Shown: positions 22,229 through 33,935, counted from the first letter of the stretch. The stretch: DNA of 64,000 nt from Oreohelix idahoensis (GCA_024509875.1 JAMPIV010006374.1:248001-312000), one strand, 5' to 3'. The notes: a model not told the origin generated them from the letters alone. Numbers and translations: made by a program.

Positions 22229-22244
22229 CACAATGCTGGCTTGG

Positions 22245-23357
22245 TCAGCTGAAATGACCGACGATGGCTACTACGGTGCTGCGCGTCAGCGGGGTTGAGA
22301 CCGCTGGTACCTGGCGATGTAGATGAGAAACGTCTGGTGCCTCTAGCATACATTCTCCGATCGCTTGCTGGGTTTCTATTGAATCATACCCGATCTCAAT
22401 AGCTTCTACCTTTGGAAAAGGATAGGTATTATCTGCCCCTGTCAGTGTTTCTGTGCTCGTTCTTCCCCTACCAACATGAAGAGGGACAGAGCTCTCAAAT
22501 ATAGCTCCTATCGAATTTGTAAGGCAGCTTTTCTCAATATTTTCTGGCCTGAAAAGTTCGTGAGATTCAAGTGTAGTCCCAGGGAGTCCTCCGTCTAAAA
22601 CCCTGGTTCTACCAAAATCATAAACCTTGCCATCCCCTGTGAGAGTTAATGGCGTCAGTCGGAAAATGTTCTGCATGGACAGATCTACTTCCGGAGTTAC
22701 CGGCTCTGTAGTCTTCAAGCAAAGAACTGGACGGTTTAAGATCCCGTGTGATCGCGGAGTAAGCGAGTTAAAGCTCTCGGTGTATTTTTCCAACGTTCCT
22801 TGAAACAAATTGGAAATTATAACCCTTTTTGCAGGCGTCTCGTTGCAGGAGTCACTTCCTGTAAGCGAGATATTAGGGTGGTGGGACCCATCTCCGTTTA
22901 TAGGCAAACGGTCGCTCAGACCACTGTCCTCTTCCTGGTGAGTAAAGTGCTGGTCGCATGGGGCTCCAGGGTTGGTTGGAACCATATGTTCGCTCAGTCC
23001 GCTGTCTTCTGCCTTATGAAGAGTGCGCTGGTCGTGGACATACGTAATGCCTCTCTTGTCAGTATTTCCCTCACTTAAGGGAGCTAATACCATCGGGGGC
23101 CTAATTCCCAACAACAAAGAAGGTACTTCCAAAATCAAAGGTGTCACCACTGTTTGGCCATTAAGCTGAACAGGGCTGTCAGGCGAATACGCCTCTGCGA
23201 AAACAATTCCACGGTCCTTAGAGGTCTCCAACCTCTCCTTAGCAAAACAGGGATGTTTGTGCCCCCGCTGGGGTCCGTGAATTGGGTGCTCTCCCTTTTC
23301 TTCATGTACCGGGCCTGAGGTGGGCCCAGCAAGGATCGGTGCTGGTGGGTTTCCCAA
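22245..23357 (-). CDS. unrecognised 370-residue ORF downstream of gypsy-like protease
   Basis: This is a long uninterrupted minus-strand frame between the protease-like ORF and the LINE A/SINE complex. It is rich in Pro, Thr, Ser and Gly and has no membrane segment or catalytic motif that I recognise. A short motif is duplicated (KAEDSGLSEH and QEEDSGLSDR). By position it would lie between protease and RT of a Ty3/gypsy-like element, so it may be a pol linker or an extra ORF. I see no RT motif. The region before 23357 also stays open in the protease frame only briefly, so at least one frame change separates the two. Confidence 0.35.
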   Translation of the reverse strand: MGNPPAPILAGPTSGPVHEEKGEHPIHGPQRGHKHPCFAKERLETSKDRGIVFAEAYSPDSPVQLNGQTVVTPLILEVPSLLLGIRPPMVLAPLSEGNTDKRGITYVHDQRTLHKAEDSGLSEHMVPTNPGAPCDQHFTHQEEDSGLSDRLPINGDGSHHPNISLTGSDSCNETPAKRVIISNLFQGTLEKYTESFNSLTPRSHGILNRPVLCLKTTEPVTPEVDLSMQNIFRLTPLTLTGDGKVYDFGRTRVLDGGLPGTTLESHELFRPENIEKSCLTNSIGAIFESSVPLHVGRGRTSTETLTGADNTYPFPKVEAIEIGYDSIETQQAIGECMLEAPDVSHLHRQVPAVSTPLTRSTVVAIVGHFS

Positions 23358-23387
23358 AACTAAGTAAGGGCTCCCTAGAATGAAATC

Positions 23388-23687
23388 CTAAGCTGGCTGT
23401 GCCATTACAGCAGCTTTGATTGTGCCACACACAAATTTGCTTTTCACATCAATATTTGCTATGGGAAGGCGCTGTGAGGTACTTCTCCTCAAAACTCCAC
23501 CAATGTCGACCTTTTCCCCTGTCATCTTCCCGGGCTTCACCAAATGTCGGGCGACTATACTGGGGTACGTAAGCCTGCTGTCAAATAAACAAGTAGTGGC
23601 CGTTCCGTTTACTTCGGCTGGTCCACTGTTAGAGAACAACTCATCTGACTTGACCGGTTCCCAAGTACTCCCTTTTGTCACTCTCAC
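23388..23687 (-). pseudogene. retropepsin-like aspartic protease of a gypsy-like element
   Basis: The frame contains NGTATTCLFDSRLTYPSIVA, matching the start of a retropepsin fold (hydrophobic strand, Asp-Ser-Gly, hydrophobic). The Gly of the DSG triad reads Arg, so activity is doubtful. A second-half motif LPIANIDVKSKFVCGTI follows. It lies directly after the gag zinc knuckle in the expected order. The protein would cleave Gag-Pol during particle maturation. Confidence 0.55.
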
Positions 23688-23710
23688 AGACCGTAATCAA
23701 GCTACCTGGT

Positions 23711-24463
23711 GAGAGGATGGTTTATTCATACACTGGGACGTCCAATGGGAAGTACTCCGACAGAACCGACAATACCGGTCGTTCTCTCCCGTTTCGAGCG
23801 GGTTCATGAGAGGTCACTCCCTGTGATCTGTTATGAGGCTGGGGTCGCATGTTATGACTGGAATGGGGCTCCTTGCGAGAAGGCCCCTGGTGCTGGTGAG
23901 CAGGAGAAGACGACGGCGACGATGATGCTCCTTTGTCCGGGGCTGGCAGGTCGGGGTTTTTCCGTTTCTGTCCCAGTACTTCGGCCTGTGCCGTCTGAAA
24001 CCTTTCAGAAAATAAAATTATCTGATCTAGTTGCTGAGCGCCCTGCTCTGCCAGATACCTCCTCAAGTCGGGAGACATGGTTGCCTTTAATTGTTCGCAC
24101 ATTATCAACTCTTCGAGTCCTTCAAAGGTTTTTGCCAGTCCTGGCAACTCCCTCCACCGAGTAAGGCAAACTCTCTCCCTTCTCCGGCCTGCTCTCCCTG
24201 AACATAGCTTGGCACTTTTGTGGGGTCCACTGAAATCTTTGTAACAGTGCGTTACGTAAGGCTTCAAAGTTATTCTGGTCGTCGATGAGCATCTTGCTGT
24301 AGCTGTCATAAGCATGACCTTTCAGGGACTGCGATAACTTTAGACACCACAGACTTTCATCCAACCCGTATGCCGTTGCCATCCGTTTAAATTTCTCCAA
24401 AAATACACCAATTTTCTCATTCCCGCTAGGAAACGAGTCAAATGGAAAATTCATGGCTGCCAT
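23711..24463 (-). pseudogene. Ty3/gypsy-like Gag with CCHC knuckle, frameshifted
   Basis: From the Met at 24463 (MAAMNFPFDSFPSGNEKIGV) the capsid-like region continues with ESLWCLKLSQSLKGHAYDSY and ALLQRFQWTPQKCQAMFRES, the pattern of SCAN/gypsy-type capsids. A frame change near 24140 leads into the frame with EGLEELIMCEQLKATMSPDL, which closes the capsid C-terminal domain, and a Pro/Ser/Gln-rich linker. A second frame change near 23790 gives CRFCRSTSHWTSQC, an exact C-X2-C-X4-H-X4-C zinc knuckle. Gag forms the retrotransposon particle and packages RNA. Upstream of 24530 the sequence is SINE. Confidence 0.75.
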
Positions 24464-24529
24464 CCGGGGGCCTCCCTGTCCTGGGGAATCTGTCGCCACT
24501 GCTTTGGGGAATCTCCATTTGCCGAACAA

Positions 24530-24668
24530 CTCTGGGAAGGTTAAAGCGGCCGGCGTGATGCCGACCACATCACCCCTAATGTGCCGACGGTCAAGATAAT
24601 ATGGGCCTAACACCATATTCCCAATATGCCTCAATGGGCATGTAACGGGTTCCTTTACCTTTTTTTTA
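24530..24668. mobile_element. SINE-like repeat R1, copy 1
   Basis: The segment from ACTCTGGGAAGGTTAAAGCG to TCCTTTACC is almost identical to 45896-46030. It abuts the gag region and ends in poly(T)-rich CCTTTTTTTT. It has no coding content of its own. I cannot assign its promoter type. Confidence 0.65.
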
Positions 24669-24699
24669 CACAGTAATTTGGTGGGGTCCCCTCCAGTAA

Positions 24700-25440
24700 A
24701 GTTCCTGGCCTACTTTATATTACAGACTAACCCTGGTGAGTCATCGATTAACCCAAAATAAAATAGACCGCTCTAGGAATAATTAAATCCCATCTCTGTA
24801 AAATTATTTACACCCCTCACTCCCCTCCTGACTACACAACAATTTAATGCACAATAAAATCGTGCTAAGATTCTATTAAGAAACGCATTATCTACACCAC
24901 TAAATTAAGATGCCTACATACCCAATTCTCGAATTTCTCACTTAAGAGCAGACGAATATGACTTAGATTCATGGCTGATATTTCTGGAGACAAAGAGACC
25001 TGCTAATGACTAGACGCGGGTATATATCATAAAAAACGACGCTATAACCCACGCCGTACGTCATCGTGTGGCGTCTCTCTGGAGCCGCCTTAAACCAATA
25101 ATATTTCTGCATTTAATAACCTATTGAAACCCGCCAATGATAACGCAAGCTACTCGTGACGCATGTTTATTCCTGCTCCCACGCAACTCCTATTGTGTCA
25201 TGTTAGATAAGGTTACACCGACTGCGTGAGCAGAATCAACTTTGATACGTTCTACGTTACCTGGGTCGTGCTTTTCTCCCACCCATCCCCATCTAAACCC
25301 GGGTAGGTGGTTTTAACGTCGGAAAATATTCACCCAGCCTAATAATACTCAAGCGCCTGTTTTAACGTCGGAAAATATTCACCCAGCCTAATAATACTCA
25401 AGTGCCTAATACAGTAAAATGAAAGCATTATTTTTACAAA
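24700..25440 (-). promoter_or_regulatory. possible LTR/promoter region upstream of the gypsy-like gag
   Basis: In minus orientation it holds CCAAT/ATTGG boxes near 25131 and 25098, TGACGTA near 25063 and TATATA at 25021-25027, all upstream of gag. This fits a 5' LTR. I could not delimit the ends or find a second LTR copy, so the call is tentative. No coding region is present. Confidence 0.3.
25311..25408. repeat. 49-bp tandem duplication
   Basis: TTTTAACGTCGGAAAATATT and the following 29 bases occur twice in a row with one difference (AAGCGCC/AAGTGCC). Confidence 0.95.
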
Positions 25441-25639
25441 GAAAATAAGACTATGTGAACGCAATTAATTCAGAGAAAAGAAGACTGGTGCGGATATTGA
25501 AATTAAACCCTACAGTAATCCCTCATGAAAAACGCAATTAATTACCTAGAGAAAAAGACTAAACTTAAATAATTACAGGGAGAAAAAGAATGGGGCCCGT
25601 TGAAAAATAAAATCACAGTAACTCCTCACAAAAGTCTGG

Positions 25640-26755
25640 AATGGAATTCACCATTATACATCAGATTTGTGGACTATGAAAAGGCATTTGACAGTGTAGA
25701 CAGAGAATCACTTTGGAAATTGATGAGGCATTATGGAGTTCCGCTGAAGATCATTAATTAAATAAAGAAAACATATGAAGACATGACATGCAGAGTTCTT
25801 CATGAAGGACAGCTTACAGAACCGTTTGGGATAAGAACAGGAGTGCGACAGGGATGCCTCTTGTCTCCATTTCTTTTCTTACTAGCAATAGACTGGGCTA
25901 TAAGATCATCGACAACACACAACAGAAATGGAATCCAGTGGACTCTGACTAAGCAGTTGGATGATCTGGATTTTGCTGATGACTTGGCTCTTCTGTCCCA
26001 TAACCGTAATCTGATGCAGGACACATTGAAAACACTCGATGAGAGGTCACAGCAATTGGGTCTTAAAATACACAGGGAAAAGACAAAAATAATGAAAATA
26101 AATGCAGGCAATGATAACAGGGTTGAACTTGAAGAAACACCAATACAAGATGTAGAATTGTACACATATCTTGGCAGCAATATAGACAAAGTTGGAGGGA
26201 CAGACAGTGATACTGTATCAAACTAAGAATACAAAAAGCAAGAGGAGCTTTCATTGCATTGGGAAATATATGGAGATCAAGAGAAATCAGATCCAACACG
26301 AAAATAAGAATCTTCAACTCAAATGTGAAGTCAGTCCTATTGTATGGCTCAGAGACATTGAGAACAACAAAGACAACAACCAAAAAGCTACAGACTTTCA
26401 TAAATGGGTGCTTGCGTAGAATAGAGGGATTAAAATGGTATGACAAGGTTACCAACGTAGAACTGAGGACAAGAACTAGTCAAGTGACAGTGGAACAAGA
26501 GATGAGAAGAAGACAATGGCGATAGATAGGACACACACTGAGGAAACCTGTTGATAGCATTACAAGGCAGTACTTGTTCTGGAACCCCCAGGGCAAGAGA
26601 GGCAGAGGTAGACCAAGGAGCACATGGAGAAGAGAGCTGGAAACAGAGGTGAAAATGATGAGATCGTGGAAAGAACTTGAGATGATGGCACATGACAGGA
26701 GGACTTGGCATGTGTTTGTTGAAGGCCTATGCTCCTTTGGGAGTGGAGGGTTATG
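25640..26755 (+). pseudogene. RTE-like LINE reverse transcriptase, 5'-truncated, broken
   Basis: It starts inside the RT palm with RFVDYEKAFDSVDRESLWKL. Then come a TAA near 25759, GVRQGCLLSPFLFLLAIDW, and the catalytic loop LDFADDLALLSHNRN with both Asp of the (F/Y)ADD box. A frame change near 26220 leads into the thumb and C-terminus (SVLLYGSETLRTTKTTTKKL, GKRGRGRPRSTWRREL); a TAG lies near 26524. The coding part ends at 26755 and is followed by ATGAATGAATGAA, a simple tail. The enzyme would copy LINE RNA at the nicked target. There is no endonuclease, so this is a dead 5'-truncated copy. Confidence 0.85.
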
Positions 26756-27114
26756 AATGAATGAACCACTGGCATTTTGCTATATCTTGTCTTTTTTACT
26801 GTTTATACTTGTAGCTTTGGCTTAAAATTTTTTTATGTGGGAGGGGGATATGAAGAAAGTATTTGTCCTTTTGAAATTTAAACAATGTATTGATTCTTCC
26901 TTTATCGTCCTGGAATCTGCCCGTGGGCTGGATACAAACATGATGGTCCTTGCCAATTGTGAATTGAGAAATTTGATTTACACCAACATACCACAGAAAC
27001 TATTAAAATATAATTTAAAAGAAATATAATTATGTCTACAGTATGTAACAGTACTGAAAAGTACTAGGATTCACTTTAAGAAGTGGAACACTGTTCGATT
27101 CATTTAGATTCAAG

Positions 27115-27880
27115 ATGACTGCGCCCAAAGATCAGGTGGCTAAGTGCTGGAAAGCCTCTTCAGCATTTCTTTGCTCTTTGGAAAGAAATATATTATTCTT
27201 TCTTCAGAATGAGAAGACTGCCAGCACTGATGAATATCAAAATCAACTGCAAGATACAAATTTTCTTTCTTCTCTGACATTCCTGTCCAACATGATAGGT
27301 CACTTGAATTTACTGAACCTGAACTTACAAGACAAACTGCAGAATGTATCACAGCTAGTTGGATATATTCATGCTTTCTGCAAGAAGCTGCAGCTGTTCA
27401 GTGTTTGTTTAAGGAAGAATGATCTTGCACACTTTGTTTCCTGTCGTGAACTGACCACAGATGATTTGAGAGCTGATTTTTCAAGCATTGCAGAAGAAAA
27501 ACCAAAACTTTCTCATATGATGAGTTTGAAAAGAGATTTGCAGACTTTGACAAACTAAAGCACAGTTGTCAGTTAACTATCCGGTGGAAACCACAGTGGA
27601 GATACAATCAACAGAGATTCAGCTTGAATTATATGAAGTGAAATCTGATCCAATTTTACTAACAAAGAAATAGACTATGAAAGTCCTGACATTTTCTGGA
27701 AAATGGTTTGCAAATAGCATTTCCCCAAGCTGAAAGACTTTGCATTAAGCATATATTCAATGTTTGGCAGTACATATATTTGTGAAAGTACATTTTCTAT
27801 GATGAAACAAGTGAAATCTAAATCACGAAATCAAATGGGGAATTATTCACTGGATGAGTGTCTTTGACTTGCTACCACTA
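27115..27880 (+). pseudogene. hAT transposase, C-terminal half (GTF2IRD2/ZBED-like), broken
   Basis: The open part (27115-27558) contains LSSLTFLSNMIGHLNLLNLN and LVGYIHAFCKKLQLF, a region characteristic of hAT transposases that gave rise to GTF2IRD2 and ZBED-like genes. After several frame changes the dimerisation motif appears at about 27765-27850 (STYICESTFSMMKQVKS, then a Leu-rich end). The BED finger and the first part of the RNase H-like core are missing. The function would be cut-and-paste transposition. Stops and missing domains rule out activity. Confidence 0.75.
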
Positions 27881-27882
27881 AC

Positions 27883-28220
27883 ATGAGAATGGAGGTAGAA
27901 GCAGCTACTGCAGCCTTAAGGTTGCTATCTGAGACTTCATTAACAAGGGTGGTTATTGTATCAGACTCACAAACTATGCTTCAGAAGGTCCAAAGTGGAT
28001 GGCTCCGGACTGAACAGAAAACCTCAATAGAAGACTCAAATCTTCAAGAACAAGTGTGGATCTACTGTTCTGGTCATGCAGGGTACGCGGCAATGAAAGA
28101 TCTGACAGACTAGCTAGCTTCAAGAGCACCCATAGAAGGTGCACTGGATATGGATAAGGGAGAGATACTGAGGGCAATTAATGATCGTCTATTAGAGAAT
28201 GACAATGCAATCAATAAATA
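27883..28220 (+). pseudogene. LINE RNase H fragment
   Basis: EVEAATAALRLLSETSLTRV followed by VIVSDSQTMLQKVQSGWL gives the Glu and second Asp of an RNase H fold, and WIYCSGHAGYAAMKDLTD resembles the last motif (usually GHAGVxGNExAD). The frame stops at 28111, but homologous sequence continues (APIEGALDMDKGEILRAIND) to about 28220. The first Asp motif is missing. It is flush against the hAT relic on the left and an RT fragment on the right, so the block is a patchwork. Confidence 0.65.
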
Positions 28221-28269
28221 ATCAAGGCTAAGACTGCTGGAATTTGGCATCAAATGTAACACCAGCAGA

Positions 28270-29125
28270 TAAACAGAGGTCCAAAAAAGTATGTACATGA
28301 GCTTCATTGACTATAAGAAGGCTTTTGACAGAGTCCATCATGAGAAAATAATTGAATGCCTTGAAGACATAGGTATTGATGGAAAATATATAAGAATACT
28401 CAGTAACCTTTATTGGGAGCAAACTGCCACAGTAAGATCTGGAAGGAATTATTCACCATACATAGACATAAAAAGAGGTGTCAGACAAGGTTGTGTGCTG
28501 TCCCCCTGCCTATTTAATCTATACACTGAAAAAATTTTCAAACAGATACAGGAAATACCAGGACTGAACATCAGTGGAAGGTCAATAAACAACCTTAGAT
28601 ATGCAGATGATACCGTGTTGTTAGCTGAAAGCGAACAGAAGTTACAAGAACTAGTGAAGCAAGTGAACAGTATAAGTCATGAATATGGACTCGACATTAA
28701 TATTGAGAAAACAAAAACTATGATAATATTAGCAAAACAGACGATAAGCCCACATTAAACATAAGCGTCAATGGGAAAATCCTGGAACAAGTCAAGAGCT
28801 ACGTATATCTTGGTCATATAATAACAGAAGATGGCAGATGTGAAACAGAAATCAAGAAGAGAATAGGAATGGCCAAAGCTACATTCAACAACATGAAATA
28901 TATACTGATATCTAAACAGTTATCTCACAAATTAAAACTGAGAATCATAAAGTGTTATATATATTCTGCATTTCTGTATGGTGTAGAAACATGGATGATG
29001 AATAAGCATTTGGAAGAAAGAATTGAGGCTCTTGAAATGTGGATATATAGAAGAATGGGGCGTATCTCGTGGAAAGAGATGACACTAGTTAAAGAAAATC
29101 CACACCCCCAAACTTCCCATTAGGA
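28270..29125 (+). pseudogene. RTE-like LINE reverse transcriptase fragment, second family
   Basis: MSFIDYKKAFDRVHHEKIIE begins the RT palm. DIKRGVRQGCVLSPCLFNLY and LRYADDTVLLAESEQKLQEL follow, so the YADD box is intact. A frame change at about 28750 leads to VKSYVYLGHIITEDGRCETE, and further right LFxYGVETWMMNKHLEERIE. The sequence stops shortly after RRMGRISWKEM, so the C-terminus is lost. It differs from the element at 25640. Family resemblance is clear; activity is not possible. Confidence 0.85.
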
Positions 29126-29129
29126 GGTA

Positions 29130-31900
29130 AGAATAATACTAAAATTATTTCCATAGAAATGCAATGCTCATTGTAAATTTTATTTTATTTTTCATTTTAC
29201 ACTCTTCGATCTTCACCCATTTTTCACTAAGCTGTTATTTTAAAGCCCATGAACGTTAAATTTTTGGTTTCTGTGGCCCTCATGGTTGAATAAGTTGAAC
29301 CACCCTGTTCTAGACTACTCATAATAGTGATGGTGTGGCAAAATTTGTCTCCAACACAGTTGTAGAATTTATTACCGCAATGTGACAGTGTTTCTAAAAA
29401 TATATCACGCAATCACAGCTCGGCGAGCGGGGAGGGTCACAATGTATAACAATATGCCCTCCTTGTTGTTAGTGATCAGTGTTTTAGTTCCAACGTGTGA
29501 ATAATGGTATAACGACCAGGTTGGACGAATAGCAGAAAGACTTATATGTTTCGATTTTGGAAGATTGCCGCTATATTCCCATATATGTATTATAGCTGGA
29601 ATGGTTTTGGAAAAGAAGATAGCGTAAGTTGAATGCATAAAATTATGAGCTGATATGGTCAGTACACACGTTCGAGCGATATAGGAGAATGTTTAATGGT
29701 CGGACGAATAAGAATGTTAGATGGAATGGTAGCTCTGGACTGTCCAGTTCTAACGAGATCTAAATGGGCAGAGTCGGATGGACAGAAGACTAGAACGATG
29801 AAGGAAGAGGTGGAACAGTTCGTACAGAAGTCAAAATTTCATTAATCTTGCGAACAAATTAAGCAGACCTAACACGCTTGTGACGTCATGCTCTCTCAGT
29901 GGAATGCATTGACCAATAAAAAGGGGGAGCGCAATTTGAACAAGGGACACTGAAATAAGTTTTGAATCAGACTGGACGCAAGACAGAGTTTGCCACTACG
30001 CTTTTGCCATCTTCAATTGTGTGCAGCCTGCCAAGCAATTAATGTCCAGTGTGATTTCTGAAGTTTGAGGGTAGACTGAATTATAAAAAACTATCATGTA
30101 CATATTTCATTTATTGCAGATTATTATGTGATGTGTATTATTTGTGTGTAGATGCTAGGGAATTGCATCAGTTTCTTTAAATTTGTATCTGATGAGAAGG
30201 ATCAAGCATATGCAGGAAAAATATAAGGCCTGTGATTAGTATTCGGAAGGATCAAGCTGTAAAATATTTAAGGATGTACAGGAGTGGATAAACCAAGATG
30301 ATTGTTAGTACACATAACTATGGAAATGTTTAAACTAGTATTGTTTACTGAAATGATGTCCTTGCTTACTATGACTTTATAACCTCGACATCTGATGACT
30401 GACTGGTCTGACATTTGGGCTAGTCATATAAAAATCTAGCCAGATACTAACCAAGACCAATATGTTGTTTCAGGTTCATTTGACAATTCAATACATACTG
30501 TCAAGTATCAGAAGCCTGTGTGCATTCATCAGAGGTAATCCCACATAACTGAAGGAACCCAACTGTGAACTACAGCTGGTTCTTGGTACCCCTTTTTGCC
30601 AAGACTGATAACTTCAGTGACAGTACAGTGTCATCAGTATTCAAGAATCAAAGATAAGTGTCTATAAAGGACCAGACAGAAACCTTATATGGAACACCCG
30701 AAAACAGCATATCATATCTAGTTCAAGTATCATGTCAGATGATGACAATCTTGTGTTGAAAGTCAAAGGACTCAAAGAACAGTAATACTAGAACAGTATA
30801 GCAAGTGTTTATTAACTTTACTAACCAAGAGAGTAGTATTCCAGATCCTGAATGAAAAAGGACAGTACTACTGATTAAAGTGCCAAGTGACTTTTATTTT
30901 TGTAAATCTATTTCTCCAAGAGGAAAGAGCATTCCTACAATTACTCTATATAAGATGTAACTTAAATTTTGTGAATATTTTATTACTCTTTTCCAAACAG
31001 CAGAAAAAGAAAGTCATTATAAATATTAAATAATTCATTAATTGTACCTGTGGACTTGTTTACTTTTTACCATTGTGTTTAAAGTTCTTATTCATTTCAT
31101 TTATCCCCTAGTATTAATTTATCATAGGATAGTTGTGGGGAGGAGACACCTTAAATCCTGGTACTACTTCTTACCATCTGGGCCAGTGATTTTCACAGTC
31201 TGACTATTCCTATGACAACTATACGCCAGTGCTTATTTCTAAGACTGGGAAATTGCTTATAAGACTAGAACTCTTAACAGGCATTCTATCCTGGTATCAC
31301 CTCATACACCTGGATATCTGATCTATTACTTATATATAATCAAAAACCTCTCAACACAGATGGTCGATTTTCTTAATGACTACTTTTAGTCATTTTTGAT
31401 GTGCAATTCTGTTCTATGAAATAGTGGTAACATGGAAAGTCCATCTAGAACAAACATATAAAAATGAACATAACACTGAATGTTTCATATGAAAGTGATA
31501 ATCAAAGACAAAATATGGAACACAGATCAAATAACATTTAATAATAACATTATGCTTTCTAGCAAGGTCATAGAAAAAAAAACCAAAATAATGTCTTAAG
31601 TCCCTTTGATCTAAATCTCACAATTCCCATGATGTACCATATAAAATAGTTTCTTCCTAACTTATATCTGGTAAATTTTAACATTCTTAACCTCTGACCC
31701 TTGTTTAAATAAAAAAAACAACATAAACAAACAGAAAATGCACTGAGCAAATTCATATAATTTAAAAAACCATCACTGGCAACAAAGTACTGAATTACGT
31801 ACAAAAAACGTATATAGCTCATACATACACTGAAGTTACTATTTCATTCGGTCATTCATAAACGCCAAACCGACTAGTGCTGGTAACTATGTCTCTTCAT
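29130..31900. other. gene-free stretch of 2.8 kb
   Basis: No coding frame with a recognisable domain. The one notable spot is 29881-29935, where TGACGTCA (a perfect CRE) is followed by a CCAAT box and AATAAAAAG, which could be a promoter or LTR piece. Otherwise the sequence is AT-rich and unremarkable. Confidence 0.4.
29881..29930 (+). promoter_or_regulatory. CRE plus CCAAT cluster
   Basis: TGACGTCA at 29881-29888 and GACCAATAAAAAG at about 29911. No gene follows within 2 kb, so this may be an orphan LTR or an unannotated first exon. Confidence 0.25.
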
Positions 31901-31931
31901 TTCCTATGGTTTCTTGTGTCTGGAACCAGTT

Positions 31932-32345
31932 GTGTCCTCAATCTTTCACCATGTGCTCTCTTCTCATCGAGTTGAATTCACCAGTTGTTACCTGATTCTC
32001 TCTTCTTGTAACGTGTCTGAAGAGCTTTTGACTGTCTGTGCCCTCAATCTTTCACCACGTGCTTTCTTCTCATCGAGTTGAATTCACCAGTTGTTACCTG
32101 ATTCTCTCTTCTTGTAACGTGTCTGAAGAGCTTTTGACTGTCTGTGCCCTCAATCTTTCACCACATGCTTTCTTCTCATCGAGTTGAATTCATCAGTTGT
32201 TACCTGATTCTCTCTTCTTGTAACGTGTCTGAAGAGCTTTTGACTGTCTGTGCCCTCAATCTTTCACCATGTGCTTTCTTCTCATCGAGTTGAATTCACC
32301 AGGTATTACCTGATTCTCTCGTGTCTGAAGAGCTTTTGACTGTCT
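31932..32345. repeat. 106-bp minisatellite, ~4 copies
   Basis: TCAATCTTTCACCAtGTGCT recurs at 31938, 32044, 32150 and 32256, exactly 106 bp apart. Units share CATCGAGTTGAATTCA and GAAGAGCTTTTGAC with few differences. Confidence 0.95.
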
Positions 32346-32725
32346 GTGCCCTATCGCCACCACTCTTCAGCTTCCTAAGGAGCACAGGCCTTCACCAAAC
32401 ATGCCATGTCCCCCCTGTCCCACACCATTGCTGGCATCTTCTTCTCATCTCTTGTTCCACTCGCACTAGTCTGGTTCTTATAATCATTTCCACATTGGTG
32501 ATCTTCTCATACCATTTCCCACATCTCTGCTGCCTTCAACTGTCTTTCCAGCTTTTTATTTTGTCCAGGTTTCAGATGCATAAAGTAATACAAGATGTAT
32601 ACAGCATCTTACAACTCTCCTCACTGTCTAGGACAGTTTATTTGCTTGAAAGAATGCTGTTCAAGCTGTAGAATTTTTCTTGGCAATTATCTTAATTTCA
32701 GATGGCATCTGCCATCTGATGTTAT
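32345..32725 (-). pseudogene. RTE-like LINE C-terminal fragment
   Basis: The + strand text TCTTCTCATCTCTTGTTCCAC, the GTTGGTAACCTTGTCATACC-like segment and CTTTTTattttGTC parallel the reverse complement of 26410-26500 in order. It is therefore the same LINE family as 25640-26755 in the opposite orientation, decayed beyond an open frame. Confidence 0.5.
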
Positions 32726-32729
32726 GATA

Positions 32730-33480
32730 GATCCAAGTCAGTTAAAATGTGTGTTTGAATGAGGTCACCAATATACACACACACACAAAAAACATTAACA
32801 TGTACAAATATGTAAAGTACAAATATTTACAATGATACGATTATGGCTGAGACCAGACAGTCTCATAGGCTAGTTTTACATTTATAAACATGTAGGAGGG
32901 CCAGAAAGATATGTGTCAGCAAATGAACCAAGCTCTATTTTTGATAAATCAAGCTTAGACATTCATTCACACATTTAGCCTGTAAGTTATAGATGCTTTA
33001 CCACCAGTACTGTCTTCCTATAGCTAGTTCATGTAAAATGCATGATTCAGTAATAAAAATCAAACAAGAAAACAAAGTTAGAACATAGGAAAATGAACAA
33101 AGATGTTTCCTTGTCATACAGACATCTAAAGTTCAATGAAACAGACACAACAATAACACTGCAAAGTTCCATGTGCAGATACAAAAAAAACCAGGATAAA
33201 GTTATCTGATCAGAGAACAGATTCAAAATGAACAGCATTGATGATTTTGTTCAGCAACCAGGTCAAAAATAAAATAATAATAATGCTGTACATGGCTCAG
33301 TGAACTCAATCACAAAAAAAAAAAGAAATGTATTATTCATGATTGGCAATATGTGATGGCAATGAGTGAACTATAATACTGACAATAATCTGAGGATCAT
33401 TATAATTTATCTGGACAAACATTTCTACTAAAATGACACCCAGCAGCGACCTTGATGTCAGATATATTTATATCCATCAG
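32730..33480. other. gene-free stretch
   Basis: A short (CA)n tract near 32772; no gene or element recognised. Confidence 0.4.
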
Positions 33481-33499
33481 TAACACATGAAGCAAGTTT

Positions 33500-33935
33500 T
33501 CCACAGATAGGATGTCCTAAAGACCAGAATGTGGTGCTCAGCATAATAGCTGAACACAGATAGGATGTCCTAAAGACCAAAAAGTGACAAACAGCATAAT
33601 AATTGAACACAGACAGCATGTCCTAAAGACCAGAAAGTGACGCTCAGCATAATAACTGAGCACAGATTGGATGTCCTAAAGACCAGAAAGTGACACTCAG
33701 CATAATAACTGAGCACAGATTGGATGTCCTAAAGACCAGAAAGTGACAGTCAGCATAATAACTGAACACAGATAGGATGTCCTAAAGACCAAAAAGTGAC
33801 AAACAGCATAATAATTGAACACAGACAGCATGTCCTAAAGACCAGAAAGTGACGCTCAGCATAATAACTGAGCACAGATTGGATGTCCTAAAGACCAGAA
33901 AGTGACACTCAGCATTATGACTGAACACAGACCAG
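33500..33935. repeat. 53-bp minisatellite, 8 copies, with 212-bp higher-order period
   Basis: GATGTCCTAAAGACCA (or CATGTCC) starts at 33511, 33564, 33617, 33670, 33723, 33776, 33829 and 33882, always 53 bp apart. Units at 33564-33700 recur almost unchanged at 33776-33912, giving a four-unit (212 bp) higher-order repeat. Confidence 0.95.
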
